Positions 9,068 through 18,886 of a stretch of DNA of 64,000 bases are shown here, in pieces (position 1 is the stretch's first letter; each line of letters begins with the position of its first letter). The stretch covers positions 124,001-188,000 of the forward strand of contig NZ_JAHLQO010000004.1 in the NCBI RefSeq assembly GCF_018919265.1, in the 5' to 3' direction. A program made the position numbers and the translations under genes. Under the pieces are notes generated by a model that worked only from the letters and a program-made list of their open reading frames with translations, did not search any database and had not been told where the DNA came from. This stretch comes from Peptoniphilus ovalis (GTDB taxonomy: Bacteria; Bacillota; Clostridia; Tissierellales; Peptoniphilaceae).

Positions 9068-10766
9068 ACAGACCCCACTTTTCTAAAGAAATCTGATAAT
9101 TATATAATGAAGAAAATAATCTGCCTTTTAATATTTCATTAAACTTGCCTTCTTCTTTTATTTTTCCATCTTCTAAATAATAAATATAATCTGCATACTC
9201 AGTATTTTTAAGCCTATGAGTTATTAAAATAATATTCATTTCTTTCTTCATTTTTTCTAATAAATTAAGTATTAATTCTTCAGACTCTATATCTATATTT
9301 GATATAGATTCGTCTAGTATTAATAGCTTTGGCGATTTTAAAATTGCCCTTGCAAAGGAGAGTCTTTGCTTTTGACCACCTGATAAATTAGTTCCTAAAT
9401 CATCTAGTATTGTGTCTAGTCCATCTCCATTTTCAAAATAAGTTTTAAGTCCAACTTTATCTAGTGCATTTAGAATTTCTAAATCAGTTGCATCTTCTTT
9501 TGCAATTTTTAAATTATATCTAAGACTTTCATTAAATATATAAGGCTCGTTATCTATCATCATTATATTTTCTAATAGAGAATTTAAATTTACATCAGTC
9601 ATTCCATTAAAATAAATTTCTCCACTATTTGGTTTTAATATACCTGATAATACTTTCACAATTGTAGACTTTCCTGATCCACTCTCGCCCACAATAGCAG
9701 TAATACTACCTTTCTTAAATTCTAAATTAACATTATCAAGCACTAATTTTTTGTCGTAAGAAAAATTTAAATCTTTAATTTTTACGTTTAATTCACTACT
9801 CTTTAGATAATTTTCAAATTCTTTTTCATCTTCTGTCTCTAAAATTTTAAAAATACTTTTTGCTGCGGAAATTCCATTCATTGCAACATGGAATAGTGAA
9901 CCAAGCCTTCTTAAAGGTGTGAAAAATTCTTGAGCAAGTAAAACTATGGAAATGGCAGCAAATATAGAAATTTCTCCCTTATTATAAAATACTAAGCTTA
10001 AAATAATTCCCAGCCCCATACCGCAATATGAGACAATATCCATAACTGTAATATTGTTTAGTTGAACCATTAAAAGTTTCATTGTTTTAACTCTAAAATC
10101 TTCTGCATACTCATTTAACTTTTCATTTTGCCTTTTATCTGCATTAAATACCTTTAATGTTGTAAGTCCATATAAGAAATCTATAAATACATCTGATAAA
10201 TCTGTGTAAGATTTCCAATAAGATTTCACAACTTTATTTGCCAATTTTTGAACCATTAATATAGCAATTGGAATAACTGGCACTATAGCAAGCATTATAA
10301 TTGCTATTTTGAAATTTAAAAAACTTACAATTATAAATAGTATTAAAGGTCCTATCAATGAGAAGAAAAGTTGCGGCAACATTTCTGAATAAAATATATT
10401 TAATTGTTCTATTCCTTCTACTCCTAAATTTATGATTTCGGAAATTCTAATTTTTTCTACAAAGCTCATTTTAAAAGAATAGACTTTTTTTATTAATCTT
10501 TGTCTCAAAATATTTTTAACTTCAGTAGATACCTTAAAAGATATTTTATAATAAATTTTTGTTATAAAAATTCGAGCAATAATTATAAATAAAATTATGG
10601 ATAAAAGATTAATATTGTTATTTTTTTCTATTAGATTTTCTATGTATTTTGATAAACTAAAAATCATAAAAACATTTAAAATCATTTCCATAACTTTTAA
10701 TACTACTAAAATAATTAAATATATTTTTTCACTTTTAAGTTCTTTAAATAATCTCTTGTCAAACAT
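9060..10766 (-). CDS. ABC exporter half-transporter, CydD-like
   Basis: This 568-residue half-transporter has six membrane helices followed by an ATPase with Walker A (GESGSGKST), a canonical signature LSGGQKQRLSFAR and Walker B LLILDESISNID (Ser replaces the usual Pro after Glu). The region VEGIEQLNIFYSEMLPQLFF is typical of CydD subunits. Its partner is the downstream CydC-like gene. The intact signature here and the altered LSTGQ in the partner suggest unequal ATP sites, as in other heterodimeric exporters. It overlaps the DUF454 gene by 8 bp. Confidence 0.75.
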   Translation of the reverse strand: MFDKRLFKELKSEKIYLIILVVLKVMEMILNVFMIFSLSKYIENLIEKNNNINLLSIILFIIIARIFITKIYYKISFKVSTEVKNILRQRLIKKVYSFKMSFVEKIRISEIINLGVEGIEQLNIFYSEMLPQLFFSLIGPLILFIIVSFLNFKIAIIMLAIVPVIPIAILMVQKLANKVVKSYWKSYTDLSDVFIDFLYGLTTLKVFNADKRQNEKLNEYAEDFRVKTMKLLMVQLNNITVMDIVSYCGMGLGIILSLVFYNKGEISIFAAISIVLLAQEFFTPLRRLGSLFHVAMNGISAAKSIFKILETEDEKEFENYLKSSELNVKIKDLNFSYDKKLVLDNVNLEFKKGSITAIVGESGSGKSTIVKVLSGILKPNSGEIYFNGMTDVNLNSLLENIMMIDNEPYIFNESLRYNLKIAKEDATDLEILNALDKVGLKTYFENGDGLDTILDDLGTNLSGGQKQRLSFARAILKSPKLLILDESISNIDIESEELILNLLEKMKKEMNIILITHRLKNTEYADYIYYLEDGKIKEEGKFNEILKGRLFSSLYNYQISLEKWGLYE

Positions 10767-11133
10767 CTTTATCCTCCGAAATTGTCTTTACCTTAAAAAA
10801 GAAATAGAAATAATGAAATATAAGTACAATTGCAAGGCATATTCTCGCATGAAGATTATTTATTAATATAAAAGAGAGCGCAATAAAAAAGGAAATCATA
10901 CCTAAAATTTTTATTTTTCTCTTTTTCGTCATACCAATTTTATTTTTTATTGGCTCTATATTTTCTTTATATAGTTTTGTGGAAATAAAATAGGCATTAA
11001 ATTTCTTAGAACCTCTTCCAAAAAAGTAAGTTGCTAAAAGTAGAAAAGGTGTTGCAGGAAGTAGTGGCATATATATCCCCACGATACCTAGTCCTAAAAA
11101 TATAAAACCAAATATTAAATATATTATTTTCAA
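10759..11133 (-). CDS. DUF454 (YbaN-type) small membrane protein
   Basis: This 124-residue protein begins with the DUF454 hallmark GFIFLGLGIVGIYMPLLPATP, followed by the FFGRGSKKF region and two more hydrophobic stretches near residues 75-112. The family's biochemical role is not established. It leads the operon and overlaps the exporter gene, so it is probably made together with the transporter. The upstream region has clustered TGATAA half-sites. Confidence 0.85.
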   Translation of the reverse strand: MKIIYLIFGFIFLGLGIVGIYMPLLPATPFLLLATYFFGRGSKKFNAYFISTKLYKENIEPIKNKIGMTKKRKIKILGMISFFIALSFILINNLHARICLAIVLIFHYFYFFFKVKTISEDKDV

Positions 11134-11183
11134 AATTTCCTCCCTAAATAGTAATTGATAATCTTTTTTATTTTAGATTTATA

Positions 11184-11247
11184 TTATCAAAAAATATTTA
11201 TTTGTAAAGAAATATTGATAAGTTTTATCATTATTTCTGCTTATCAA
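11184..11247 (-). promoter_or_regulatory. Fur-like operator cluster upstream of DUF454/exporter operon
   Basis: Four TTATCA/TGATAA half-sites lie at 11184-11190, 11215-11222, 11225-11230 and 11240-11247. The middle pair forms TGATAAGTTTTATCA (11216-11230), 12 of 14 positions matching the Fur/PerR-type consensus, and TTGATAAG/CTTATCAA (11215 and 11240) is a perfect spaced dyad. A plausible minus-strand promoter (TTTACA, 16 bp, TAATAT) overlaps the left-most half-site. The regulator could be Fur, PerR or the operon's own DtxR-like protein. Confidence 0.55.
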
Positions 11248-11343
11248 AATAGGTTTTATTTTTCTTTAAATCCCTATATTTCAATCTTTTTAGAGGAATT
11301 AACCTGAGGTAACAAAAAAATAATTTTATGTAAATTTTTACAT

Positions 11344-11371
11344 AAAAAAAGTAGGTGCGTTAAACACCTAC
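11344..11371 (-). terminator. Terminator after membrane-protein gene
   Basis: The inverted repeat GTAGGTG...CACCTAC (11351-11371) is followed on the minus strand by seven T (11350-11344), a standard intrinsic terminator for the gene ending at 11396. A second AT-only palindrome sits just beyond it, at about 11326-11347. Confidence 0.85.
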
Positions 11372-11395
11372 TCATATAATTAATTTTAAAATTTA

Positions 11396-12421
11396 TCATC
11401 CAATAAATACTCTTGGAATCATAAATAAAATATTACAAATTACAAAGTAAATTAAACCAAAGGCAACTGATTGTTTTATATCATTTGCTCCGAGCTTTAA
11501 TTCTTTATTGTCCATAAGTTTTGCAAATATTGAAGCAATAAATCCAAGAATTGGATAAACTATTAATACTCCCATATTGCTAGTTCCCTTATCCATAAAT
11601 CTAAAGAATGTTGGTATCATTACAAACATTGCTCCAAGATAGATAAAGAAGTTTCCTCTTTCAAACCAAATTAGTGCACATACTGCAACTACTGCAAGTA
11701 AAAATGCAACTGTACTTGCTGTATTAAGTAATGAAATTTTGTTAACAAGTCCTTGGTTAATTAATTCAAGTTTATTAATATAATAACCTGAATTTGTATA
11801 GGCTTCCTTAATGCTATCCTTAACCTTAGTAGTCTCAGTAAAGTTATCAACTTTAGCATCAGTTATAAAAATTGACGCATCTTCAACTAATTGTCTGCCT
11901 GAGAAATAAAGTGGATTTGGTGCATAATAAACTGTGAAATCATATTCTCCAACTTTTTCTGTTAAGTCAAGTTTAATGGCACTTACTGCATCAAACTCTT
12001 TGTTACTAGTTTTGTTGTAAAAGTCTTTCACTTTTAGCTTCATTTTTTCTTCAAAAAGAGAAGAGTTTATTTTATCGAAATCTCCCTTTAAATTAACTTT
12101 AGATTTGCTATAAGTAACATCATCTCCAAAAAAGATTTGTCTAACAGGCGTTCCTAAAATTCTGGCAGTAGAATCTTCACCTGTATAATTAAATTTTATG
12201 TCGTATTTAATAAGTTTTTTTAGGCCATTTCCTTCTACACTTCTAGTGATTTGAAGTCCTTCAACTCCGTCTGAATTATTAAAGATTATTCCATCGAATT
12301 CTCTGTTAACTGTGGAGTTAGGCCATAAAAGAGACTTGTTAAAAAATGCTGTAAAAGAAATTATTACTAATAAAAATAAGAAAATTGCAAATACTACAAG
12401 TCTTTTTATTTTGTCGTTCAT
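11396..12421 (-). CDS. Membrane protein of unknown function
   Basis: I do not recognise this 341-residue protein. It has one membrane segment at residues 8-27, a soluble, probably extracytoplasmic region of about 200 residues (30-230) rich in beta-type sequence, and four closely spaced hydrophobic helices from about 232 to the C-terminus. The layout suggests a membrane-tethered sensor or assembly protein. It appears to be a single-gene unit: a clear terminator follows and PotD ends 82 bp upstream. Confidence 0.7.
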   Translation of the reverse strand: MNDKIKRLVVFAIFLFLLVIISFTAFFNKSLLWPNSTVNREFDGIIFNNSDGVEGLQITRSVEGNGLKKLIKYDIKFNYTGEDSTARILGTPVRQIFFGDDVTYSKSKVNLKGDFDKINSSLFEEKMKLKVKDFYNKTSNKEFDAVSAIKLDLTEKVGEYDFTVYYAPNPLYFSGRQLVEDASIFITDAKVDNFTETTKVKDSIKEAYTNSGYYINKLELINQGLVNKISLLNTASTVAFLLAVVAVCALIWFERGNFFIYLGAMFVMIPTFFRFMDKGTSNMGVLIVYPILGFIASIFAKLMDNKELKLGANDIKQSVAFGLIYFVICNILFMIPRVFIG

Positions 12422-12503
12422 TTCAAACCTCCATTATAAAACATTTAACTTATACTATATAATATCACATGAAGGTTTGAAAATAAACAAAATTTTTAGT
12501 TAA

Positions 12504-13550
12504 TTAAAGATTTGAAGCGTTGATTTCTGTCCAAATTCTGTCATAAACTTTGATAAATTCTCCAAGGTCTTTAAATGCTTCTAATTCTGGTGCATTTGTT
12601 AAATCTGGATAAGCTACTTTAGAGTTTTTGATTTCATCTGGTAGAAGTTCCTTTACTCCTTTTACTGGAGAAGTATAACCAACACAGTAATTTACATTTT
12701 TAGCTTGAACTTCTTTTTCAAGCATGTAGTTTATAAACTTTTCAGCTCCTGATACATTTCTTGCATTTTTAGGAATTACCATTGAGTCGTACCAAATATT
12801 TGATCCTTCTTTTGGAATTACATAATCAAGGTCTTCATTTTGTTTAATCATTAAAAGTGCATCTCCTGAATACATTACAGAAAGATTTGCATCTCCTTGA
12901 ACTACTACATCTCTTCCATCATCATCAAGATATGCATATACTAGAGGTTTTTGTGCAATTAATAGATCTTTTGCTTCTTGTAATTCTTTTTCATTAGTTG
13001 AGTTTAAAGAATATCCAAGCTTTTTAAGAGCAACACCAATTGTATCTCTTTGAGAATTATACATTATAATTTGATTTGCATATTTTTCGTTCCAAAGAAT
13101 ATCCCATGAATTCACTGGATCAGTCACTGCTTTTTTGTTATAAACAATACCAACTGTTCCCCAGAAATATGGAACTGAATATTTATTTTCTGGATCGAAA
13201 GTAGGATTTTTAAGTCTATCTTCTACATTTTGGAAGTTTGGAATATTTTCGTAATTTACTTCTTGAAGTAAATCTTCTTTAATTAGTTTTTCAATCATAT
13301 AATCTGAAGGAACAATTACATCATATTGATCTTGTGATTGAGTCATCTTGATGTATAAGTCTTCGTTAGATGCATAAGTTGAATAATTTACTTTGATTCC
13401 AGTTTCTTTTTCAAAATCTTTTAAAATTTCAGGATCGATATATTCTCCCCAGTTGTAAACTGAGATTTCTTCTGTGGCTTTACTTTCTCCACCACATGCA
13501 GTTAAAGTTACAGATATTAATAAAGACATTAATAAGATTAATTTTTTCAT
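12504..13550 (-). CDS. potD: Spermidine/putrescine-binding lipoprotein PotD
   Basis: This 348-residue protein has a lipoprotein signal (TLTACGGE, Cys at about 19) and the PotD/PotF pattern: ISVYNWGEYIDPEILKDFEKE, the VIVPSDYMIEKLIKE strand, NSWDILWNEKYA, and DANLSVMYSGDA. Acidic and aromatic residues in these motifs bind the polyamine in characterised homologues. It is the last gene of the pot operon, 14 bp after PotC. Length is normal. Confidence 0.92.
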   Translation of the reverse strand: MKKLILLMSLLISVTLTACGGESKATEEISVYNWGEYIDPEILKDFEKETGIKVNYSTYASNEDLYIKMTQSQDQYDVIVPSDYMIEKLIKEDLLQEVNYENIPNFQNVEDRLKNPTFDPENKYSVPYFWGTVGIVYNKKAVTDPVNSWDILWNEKYANQIIMYNSQRDTIGVALKKLGYSLNSTNEKELQEAKDLLIAQKPLVYAYLDDDGRDVVVQGDANLSVMYSGDALLMIKQNEDLDYVIPKEGSNIWYDSMVIPKNARNVSGAEKFINYMLEKEVQAKNVNYCVGYTSPVKGVKELLPDEIKNSKVAYPDLTNAPELEAFKDLGEFIKVYDRIWTEINASNL

Positions 13551-13564
13551 TTCTTCACCTCGTA

Positions 13565-14347
13565 TTAGAATAGATTATTTTGTTTATCCTTTTCATTTCG
13601 CTTATTAATTATTACAAGCAAAATCAAAAGAACTACTAACATTATTGTTGAAAGTGCGTTAATTGAAGGGTTGATTCCCTTTCTCGCCATTGAATATATT
13701 GTAATAGATAGATTTGAAACTCCTTGACCAGTGTTGAAAAAAGATATTACAAAATCATCTATTGAAAGTGTAAAAGCCATCAAGGCTCCTGTTAAAATCG
13801 CAGGTTTAATCTGCGGTATTACTACATTCCATATTGCATAAGAAGGAGTTGCTCCTAAATCTAGTGCTGCCTCAACAGTGTTTTTTTGTAGCTGAGATAA
13901 TTTTGGAAGAATTGATAATATTACATAGGGTATACAAAAAACTATGTGGGAAATAATCATAGTAGTATATCCCATTTTTAAATTTATCAGTCCAAAAAAT
14001 CCCATAAGAGCAATAGCTGTAACTATATCTGGATTAATTACTGGAAGGTAGTTTATATTTAAAATTGTACTCTTCTTTATTCCTCTTAGCTCGTTAATTC
14101 CAATTGCTGCAAGAGTTCCCACTATTGTTGAAATAACTGTTGCAACTATGGCAACTATAAAAGTTGTCTTAAGTGAGCTTAAAATATTTGGATCTGTGAA
14201 CATGTTCTTGTACCATTTAAGAGTAAAGCCTGCCCATGATCCTCTTAGCTTTGAATTGTTAAAACTAAATACTATTAGAACAATTATTGGAGCGTATAAA
14301 AATAAAAATATTAAGAATAAATATATTCTATCTACTAGTTTTCTCAT
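13565..14347 (-). CDS. potC: Spermidine/putrescine ABC permease PotC
   Basis: This 260-residue permease has six membrane helices. The EAALDLGATPSYAIWNVVIPQIKPAI segment is the EAA loop (consensus EAA---G) that docks on the ATPase. YAPIIVLIVFSFNNSKLRGSW at the N-terminus is typical of PotC. It pairs with PotB, whose 3' end overlaps this start by 4 bp, for translational coupling. Confidence 0.92.
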   Translation of the reverse strand: MRKLVDRIYLFLIFLFLYAPIIVLIVFSFNNSKLRGSWAGFTLKWYKNMFTDPNILSSLKTTFIVAIVATVISTIVGTLAAIGINELRGIKKSTILNINYLPVINPDIVTAIALMGFFGLINLKMGYTTMIISHIVFCIPYVILSILPKLSQLQKNTVEAALDLGATPSYAIWNVVIPQIKPAILTGALMAFTLSIDDFVISFFNTGQGVSNLSITIYSMARKGINPSINALSTIMLVVLLILLVIINKRNEKDKQNNLF

Positions 14348-15177
14348 ACTAATCCACCTCCAATACTACTAGATTTAACAGTTCTTTTAAAAATTTTTGG
14401 AATCACAAGGATTAAAAGCATTATTATAATCAACACAATTGAAATTGCTGAACCAAATCCCCAGTCTCCTGTGAATGTAAATTGCTTTTCAATTAAGTTT
14501 CCTATTAAATAAAAATTATTTCCACCAAGTAAGTTTGGCACAACGAAAGTTGATATAGCCGGGATAAATACCATTGTTATACCAGTGTAAATTCCTGGAA
14601 GTGATAATGGGAAAATTACGCTAATAAAAACTTTAAAATTATTTGCTCCCAAATCCTTCGCTGCTTCAATTAATTTTTGATCCATCTTTAAAAGTATTGT
14701 GTAAATTGGTAGTACCATAAATGGCAAGAAGTTGTAAACCATACCAATCATAATTGCCTTAGAATTATACATTAAATCCCATGGTCCAATTCCAAAAAGC
14801 CCAATAAATTTATTTATAAGTCCATTATTTCCAAGAAGTGTAAGCCATGCATAAGTTCTTAATAAAAAGTTCATCCACATTGGAATTATAAAAATTAAGA
14901 TTAAATTATTTCTTACTTTTTCTGGCATTCTAGAAATTATATAGCTAACTGGATAACCAATAAGAAGACAAAGTATTGTTGATGCACCTGCTAGAAGTAT
15001 TGAAACCCAAAGTATTTTTAAATACAGTGGCTCCATAAATCTAGAGAAATTATCCAAAGTAAAGCTAAAATCCATTAAGCTTTGATTTGCATTAAATGCA
15101 TAAGCTAAGATTAAAATTAGAGGAAATAATATAAAGACCAGTGCCCATATAAAATATACAAATGACATTTTCTTCAT
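14344..15177 (-). CDS. potB: Spermidine/putrescine ABC permease PotB
   Basis: This 277-residue permease has six membrane helices and an EAA loop (EAAKDLGANNFKVFISVIFPLS, about 178-199). The PSLAT-type N-terminus and the PFMVLPIYTIL segment fit PotB. It lies 4 bp after potA and overlaps potC by 4 bp. Together PotB and PotC make the membrane channel. Confidence 0.92.
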   Translation of the reverse strand: MKKMSFVYFIWALVFILFPLILILAYAFNANQSLMDFSFTLDNFSRFMEPLYLKILWVSILLAGASTILCLLIGYPVSYIISRMPEKVRNNLILIFIIPMWMNFLLRTYAWLTLLGNNGLINKFIGLFGIGPWDLMYNSKAIMIGMVYNFLPFMVLPIYTILLKMDQKLIEAAKDLGANNFKVFISVIFPLSLPGIYTGITMVFIPAISTFVVPNLLGGNNFYLIGNLIEKQFTFTGDWGFGSAISIVLIIIMLLILVIPKIFKRTVKSSSIGGGLV

Positions 15178-15181
15178 AATA

Positions 15182-16231
15182 TTACTCCCCTTCTACTTTC
15201 ATTACGTGAATTAAATCAGGTTTAATATTAATTCCAGTTCTCTCTCCAACTTCTCTTTTTTCTGTAGACTGAACAAGCATTGTAAATCCATCTACATCTA
15301 CAGTCATTTCATAGTGAACGCCCTTAAAAACTAAGCTTGTTACAACTCCAGCAATTTGTGAATTTTCATCATTTTCATCTACTAAAAATACATCTTCAGG
15401 TCTTATAACAACTTCAACATTTTCATTTTTATTAAAACCAGAGTCAACACATTTAAATTCATAACCTAAAAATCTAACTTTGTAATCATCAACCATTACT
15501 GCATTTATAATATTTGATTCACCAATAAAATCAGCAACAAAGGCATTTTTTGGCTCATTGTAAATATTAATAGGAGTATCCATTTGTTGAATTTCTCCAC
15601 TATTTAATACAACAATTGTATCTGACATTGAAAGAGCTTCCTCTTGATCATGAGTTACATAGACAAAAGTAATTCCTACACTTTTTTGAATCCTCTTAAG
15701 CTCTATCTGCATGTTTTGACGAAGCTTTAAATCAAGTGCTCCTAGAGGTTCATCAAGAAGCAGTACATCTGGCTCATTTACAAGTGCTCTTGCAATTGCA
15801 ATTCTTTGTTGCTGACCGCCAGATAGTGAATCAATTTCTCTATTTTCAAATCCTTCAAGATTTACAAGCTTTAAAACTTCTTTAACTTTTTCTTTAATTG
15901 TATTTTTATCAACTTTTTTAATTTTTAAACCAAATGCAATATTTTCAAATACATTCATATGTGGGAAAAGTGCGTATTTTTGAAAGACAGTGTTAATTTT
16001 TCTCTCATATGGCTCTTTATTTGTAATATCTTCTCCGTTAAAAAGAATCTTCCCACTATCAGGTTCTTCAAAACCTCCAATAAGTCTTAAAATAGTTGTT
16101 TTTCCACAACCACTAGGTCCAAGAATAGTTAGAAAATCATTCTTTTTAACTAAAATATTAAAGTTTTCTAATATTACATTATCTCCAAAGCTCTTTGTAA
16201 TGTTTTTTAATTCAATTACATAATTTTCCAT
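15182..16231 (-). CDS. potA: Spermidine/putrescine ABC ATPase PotA
   Basis: This ABC ATPase shows Walker [10 protein letters not shown], signature [13 protein letters not shown], Walker [12 protein letters not shown], the H-switch [10 protein letters not shown] and a C-terminal TOBE-type domain (about 265-345). I start it at the ATG at 16231 (349 residues, [10 protein letters not shown]), because AAGGGG lies a good distance before it. The longer frame from 16282 would overlap the regulator gene by 41 bp and adds residues with no family match. It lies between the regulator and potB. Confidence 0.92.
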   Translation of the reverse strand: MENYVIELKNITKSFGDNVILENFNILVKKNDFLTILGPSGCGKTTILRLIGGFEEPDSGKILFNGEDITNKEPYERKINTVFQKYALFPHMNVFENIAFGLKIKKVDKNTIKEKVKEVLKLVNLEGFENREIDSLSGGQQQRIAIARALVNEPDVLLLDEPLGALDLKLRQNMQIELKRIQKSVGITFVYVTHDQEEALSMSDTIVVLNSGEIQQMDTPINIYNEPKNAFVADFIGESNIINAVMVDDYKVRFLGYEFKCVDSGFNKNENVEVVIRPEDVFLVDENDENSQIAGVVTSLVFKGVHYEMTVDVDGFTMLVQSTEKREVGERTGINIKPDLIHVMKVEGE

Positions 16232-16241
16232 ATTTCGCCCC

Positions 16242-16805
16242 TTAAAAACTTGGTGGGGAACTAACCCACAATATTTCAGCATCCTTTGAACTTTTATTAA
16301 CTAAACAGTGAGATTTTTTTGCTTCAAAGTAAAAAGTCTCTCCTTTTTTTACCTTGTATTCATTATCTCCATAAATTAAAACTATGCTTCCCTTTATAAC
16401 ATATCCAAACTCTTCCCCTTCATAAGGCGGAATAACTTTAGACTTACCTCCAGGAGCAATCTTAATTCTTGTAGGCTCCATTTGATTTTTCTGTGCATTT
16501 GGCACAATCCATTCTAAAGCATAATTTAAATCATCATTATCTGTTTCAAAATAATCTTCTTCTTTAAAGACTATTTTTTCATTTTTATCCTTCTCAAAAA
16601 AAATGCCTGGTTCTGTACCCAGTGCCTCTAAAATATCTAAAAGAGAATCTACAGAAGGAGAAGTAAGATCTCTTTCAATTTGAGAAATAAAGCCTTTTGT
16701 CAGCTCTGACCTATCAGCCAGCTCTTCTTGAGTAAGACCTTTCTCAATTCTAAGCTCTTTAATTTTACTTCCTATTTCCATTTCATCACCTATGTTATTA
16801 AACAA
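16242..16805 (-). CDS. XRE-family regulator with cupin domain (polyamine operon)
   Basis: This 187-residue protein has an XRE helix-turn-helix at residues 10-65 ([27 protein letters not shown]) and a cupin beta-barrel at about 105-185 ([21 protein letters not shown]...[12 protein letters not shown]). This HTH-plus-cupin layout is common for PuuR-like regulators beside potABCD, where the cupin is thought to sense a small ligand. It is the first gene of the pot operon, so it probably controls its own transcript. Confidence 0.88.
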   Translation of the reverse strand: MFNNIGDEMEIGSKIKELRIEKGLTQEELADRSELTKGFISQIERDLTSPSVDSLLDILEALGTEPGIFFEKDKNEKIVFKEEDYFETDNDDLNYALEWIVPNAQKNQMEPTRIKIAPGGKSKVIPPYEGEEFGYVIKGSIVLIYGDNEYKVKKGETFYFEAKKSHCLVNKSSKDAEILWVSSPPSF

Positions 16806-16832
16806 ATTACTTAATTTACTAAACCATATAAG

Positions 16833-16861
16833 ATTATAAAACTTAATATATTAAATGTCAA
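16833..16861 (-). promoter_or_regulatory. Promoter of regulator-potABCD operon
   Basis: On the minus strand TTGACA (16861-16856) and TATAAT (16838-16833) are separated by exactly 17 bp, a consensus vegetative promoter about 28 bp before the regulator ATG. The spacer holds the palindrome TTAATATATTAA, which could be an operator for the XRE protein (inference). Confidence 0.8.
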
Positions 16862-16972
16862 ATCAAATATATGATTTTTATTGGAATTTTCAGTAAATTT
16901 ACAATTCACATACTAAAATTTAAGTTTTTTATCATTTCAATATATTATGTTATAATTTTTTAGAGGTGCAAA

Positions 16973-17689
16973 ATGGAAAAGAATAAAAAGAGATACAATA
17001 TTATAGATTTTTTAAGGGGATTTACTATTATAAATATGATTATTTATCATGGTATTTATGATTTAGAAGCTTTTTATGGAATAGAAATTCCCTACAATCT
17101 TTATTATTACCAACAGTACATATGTATGTCTTTTATTTTAATTTCTGGACTTAGCCTTAATTTTTCTAAAAATTATTTTAAAAAGTTTTTGATTTTAACT
17201 GGTGTTTCTATTGCTATTACATTGGCAACTTTTTTATTTGATAAAAATGAAGCTATTTATTTTGGTATAATTCATTTTTTTGCAGCTGCAATGCTAATTC
17301 ACATTATTTTTGAAAATTTTATAAAAAAAATAAATCCTAAGTTTGGACTTATTATTTGTTTAATATTGTTTATTATTTTTAAGAGAATTTATTATGGAAA
17401 TATTTTCTTTGGATTAATTGATATTCCAAATTCACTATATAATTTGAATTTATTTGTGCTAGGTCTACCCTCCCCAAGCTTTTCATCTGCTGATTATTTC
17501 CCAATTATTCCATGGATATTTCTATTCTATGTTGGGTATTTCTTCTATGATTTTATTGACTTAAAGAAAAAGGAAGCTTCAAAGAATATTATAAATATTA
17601 TGGGAAGACATTCTCTAGTTCTCTATATAGTTCATCAAATTGTATTAGTAGTCCTACTTAGTATCGTCTTTTATTTTGTAGGAAGTTAA
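16973..17689 (+). CDS. DUF1624 (HGSNAT-like) membrane acyltransferase-type protein
   Basis: This 238-residue membrane protein has seven or so hydrophobic segments. The N-terminal RYNIIDFLRGFTIINMIIYHG motif (Asp, Arg and His conserved) and the later FIIPWIFLFYVGYF type segment are hallmarks of the DUF1624/heparan-alpha-glucosaminide acetyltransferase-like family, thought to move acyl groups across the membrane onto envelope glycans. The substrate cannot be told. RBS AGAGGTG and a TATAAT at about 16951 precede it. It is divergent from the pot operon. Confidence 0.75.
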   Translation: MEKNKKRYNIIDFLRGFTIINMIIYHGIYDLEAFYGIEIPYNLYYYQQYICMSFILISGLSLNFSKNYFKKFLILTGVSIAITLATFLFDKNEAIYFGIIHFFAAAMLIHIIFENFIKKINPKFGLIICLILFIIFKRIYYGNIFFGLIDIPNSLYNLNLFVLGLPSPSFSSADYFPIIPWIFLFYVGYFFYDFIDLKKKEASKNIINIMGRHSLVLYIVHQIVLVVLLSIVFYFVGS

Positions 17690-17730
17690 TTTAGGTGTAT
17701 AATTAAATATAATTTATAAATGGAGGAATT

Positions 17731-18792
17731 ATGAATAAAAGAATTGAAAATTTAGTTGAAAAATTAAAGGAAAATAAAATTGATAATTTACTTATAACTG
17801 ATCCTTATGCTATTTTTTACTTTATTGGAAAATGGTATGAACCTGGTGAAAGACTAGTTCTTTTAAATGTTTCAAAGGACAGTCAAGTAATTTTATATGT
17901 AAATAAATTATTCCCTACTGAAGACTTGGGCGTGGAGTTGAAGTGGCATGATGACACTGATAATCCATTAAAAGATGTAATTAAAGATATCAAAGGAACA
18001 GTGGGCATAGACAAAAAAATGCCTGCAATGTTTTTACTTCCATTAATCAAAGAAACAGACTGCGAATTCGTAGAGGGTTCTCACTTAGTCGATTACTTAA
18101 GAGGTAGAAAAGATTCTGAAGAAATCGAAAAAATGATTAATGCTTCAATTGCAAATGACAAGGCAATGGCTAAGATGGAAGAAAAATTAAGCGAAGGCTT
18201 AACAGAAGAGGAAATGACTAAATATTTAAAGTCTGTTTATGAAGATTTAGGTTCCAAGGAGTTTTCTTTCGATCCAATTATTGCCTATGGTGCAAATGGA
18301 GCAAATCCTCATCACACAAATGATTCATCTCTTCCAAAAGATGGCGACAGTATTGTTGTTGACATGGGATGCATACTTGATGATTATTGTTCTGATATGA
18401 CTAGAACTTTCTTCTACAAATCAGTTCCTGAAGAAAGCAAAAAAGTTTATGAAACAGTTCTTGCTGCAAATCTTGCTGGCATTGCTGCTGTTAAACCTGG
18501 AAATAAACTTTCAGATGTAGATAAGGCTGCTAGAAAAGTAATCGAAGATGCAGGTTATGGAGAATACTTTACTCACAGAACTGGACACTTTATTGGACTT
18601 GAAACACATGATAAGGGAGATGTTTCTTCAACTAATGATGCTATTATAGAAGTTGGAAATATTTTCTCTGTAGAGCCAGGAATTTATCTTCCAGGAAAGG
18701 TTGGAGTGCGTATCGAGGATTTGGTTCTTGTGACAGAAGATGGCTGCAAAGTTTTAAATAATTATAATAAAGAAATTACAATAGTTGGATAA
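17731..18792 (+). CDS. M24-family Xaa-Pro aminopeptidase/dipeptidase
   Basis: This 353-residue protein has a creatinase-like N-domain (1-130) and the pita-bread catalytic domain. Metal ligands visible are the two Asp in VVDMGCILDDYCSDMTRTFF, His in HRTGHFIGLETHD, and the two Glu in SVEPGIYLPGKVGVRIEDLV. It would release the N-terminal residue from X-Pro peptides in the cytoplasm. It follows the DUF1624 gene by 41 bp with RBS GGAGGAATT and ends before a strong terminator. Confidence 0.9.
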   Translation: MNKRIENLVEKLKENKIDNLLITDPYAIFYFIGKWYEPGERLVLLNVSKDSQVILYVNKLFPTEDLGVELKWHDDTDNPLKDVIKDIKGTVGIDKKMPAMFLLPLIKETDCEFVEGSHLVDYLRGRKDSEEIEKMINASIANDKAMAKMEEKLSEGLTEEEMTKYLKSVYEDLGSKEFSFDPIIAYGANGANPHHTNDSSLPKDGDSIVVDMGCILDDYCSDMTRTFFYKSVPEESKKVYETVLAANLAGIAAVKPGNKLSDVDKAARKVIEDAGYGEYFTHRTGHFIGLETHDKGDVSSTNDAIIEVGNIFSVEPGIYLPGKVGVRIEDLVLVTEDGCKVLNNYNKEITIVG

Positions 18793-18806
18793 TAAATACT
18801 AAAAAG

Positions 18807-18829
18807 GGATGCAAAATTGCATCCTTTTT
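18807..18829 (+). terminator. Terminator after M24 peptidase
   Basis: The stem GGATGC/GCATCC (18807-18824) with an AT loop is followed by TTTTT on the plus strand. Confidence 0.88.
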
Positions 18830-18850
18830 ATTAGTATTATATTAAAAATA

Positions 18851-18875
18851 AACCCTCTTTTAATCTAAGAGGGTT
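18851..18875 (-). terminator. Terminator after TPM-domain gene
   Basis: The stem AACCCTCTT/AAGAGGGTT is followed on the minus strand by a T-rich tract. It lies 12 bp after the stop of the TPM gene and faces the plus-strand terminator. Confidence 0.85.
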
Positions 18876-18886
18876 AAATTTTTGAG

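Noticed and set aside
16232-16282. Longer start of PotA (17 more residues)
   Set aside because: It overlaps the regulator gene, has no ribosome site and adds residues outside the family pattern; AAGGGG precedes the ATG at 16231.
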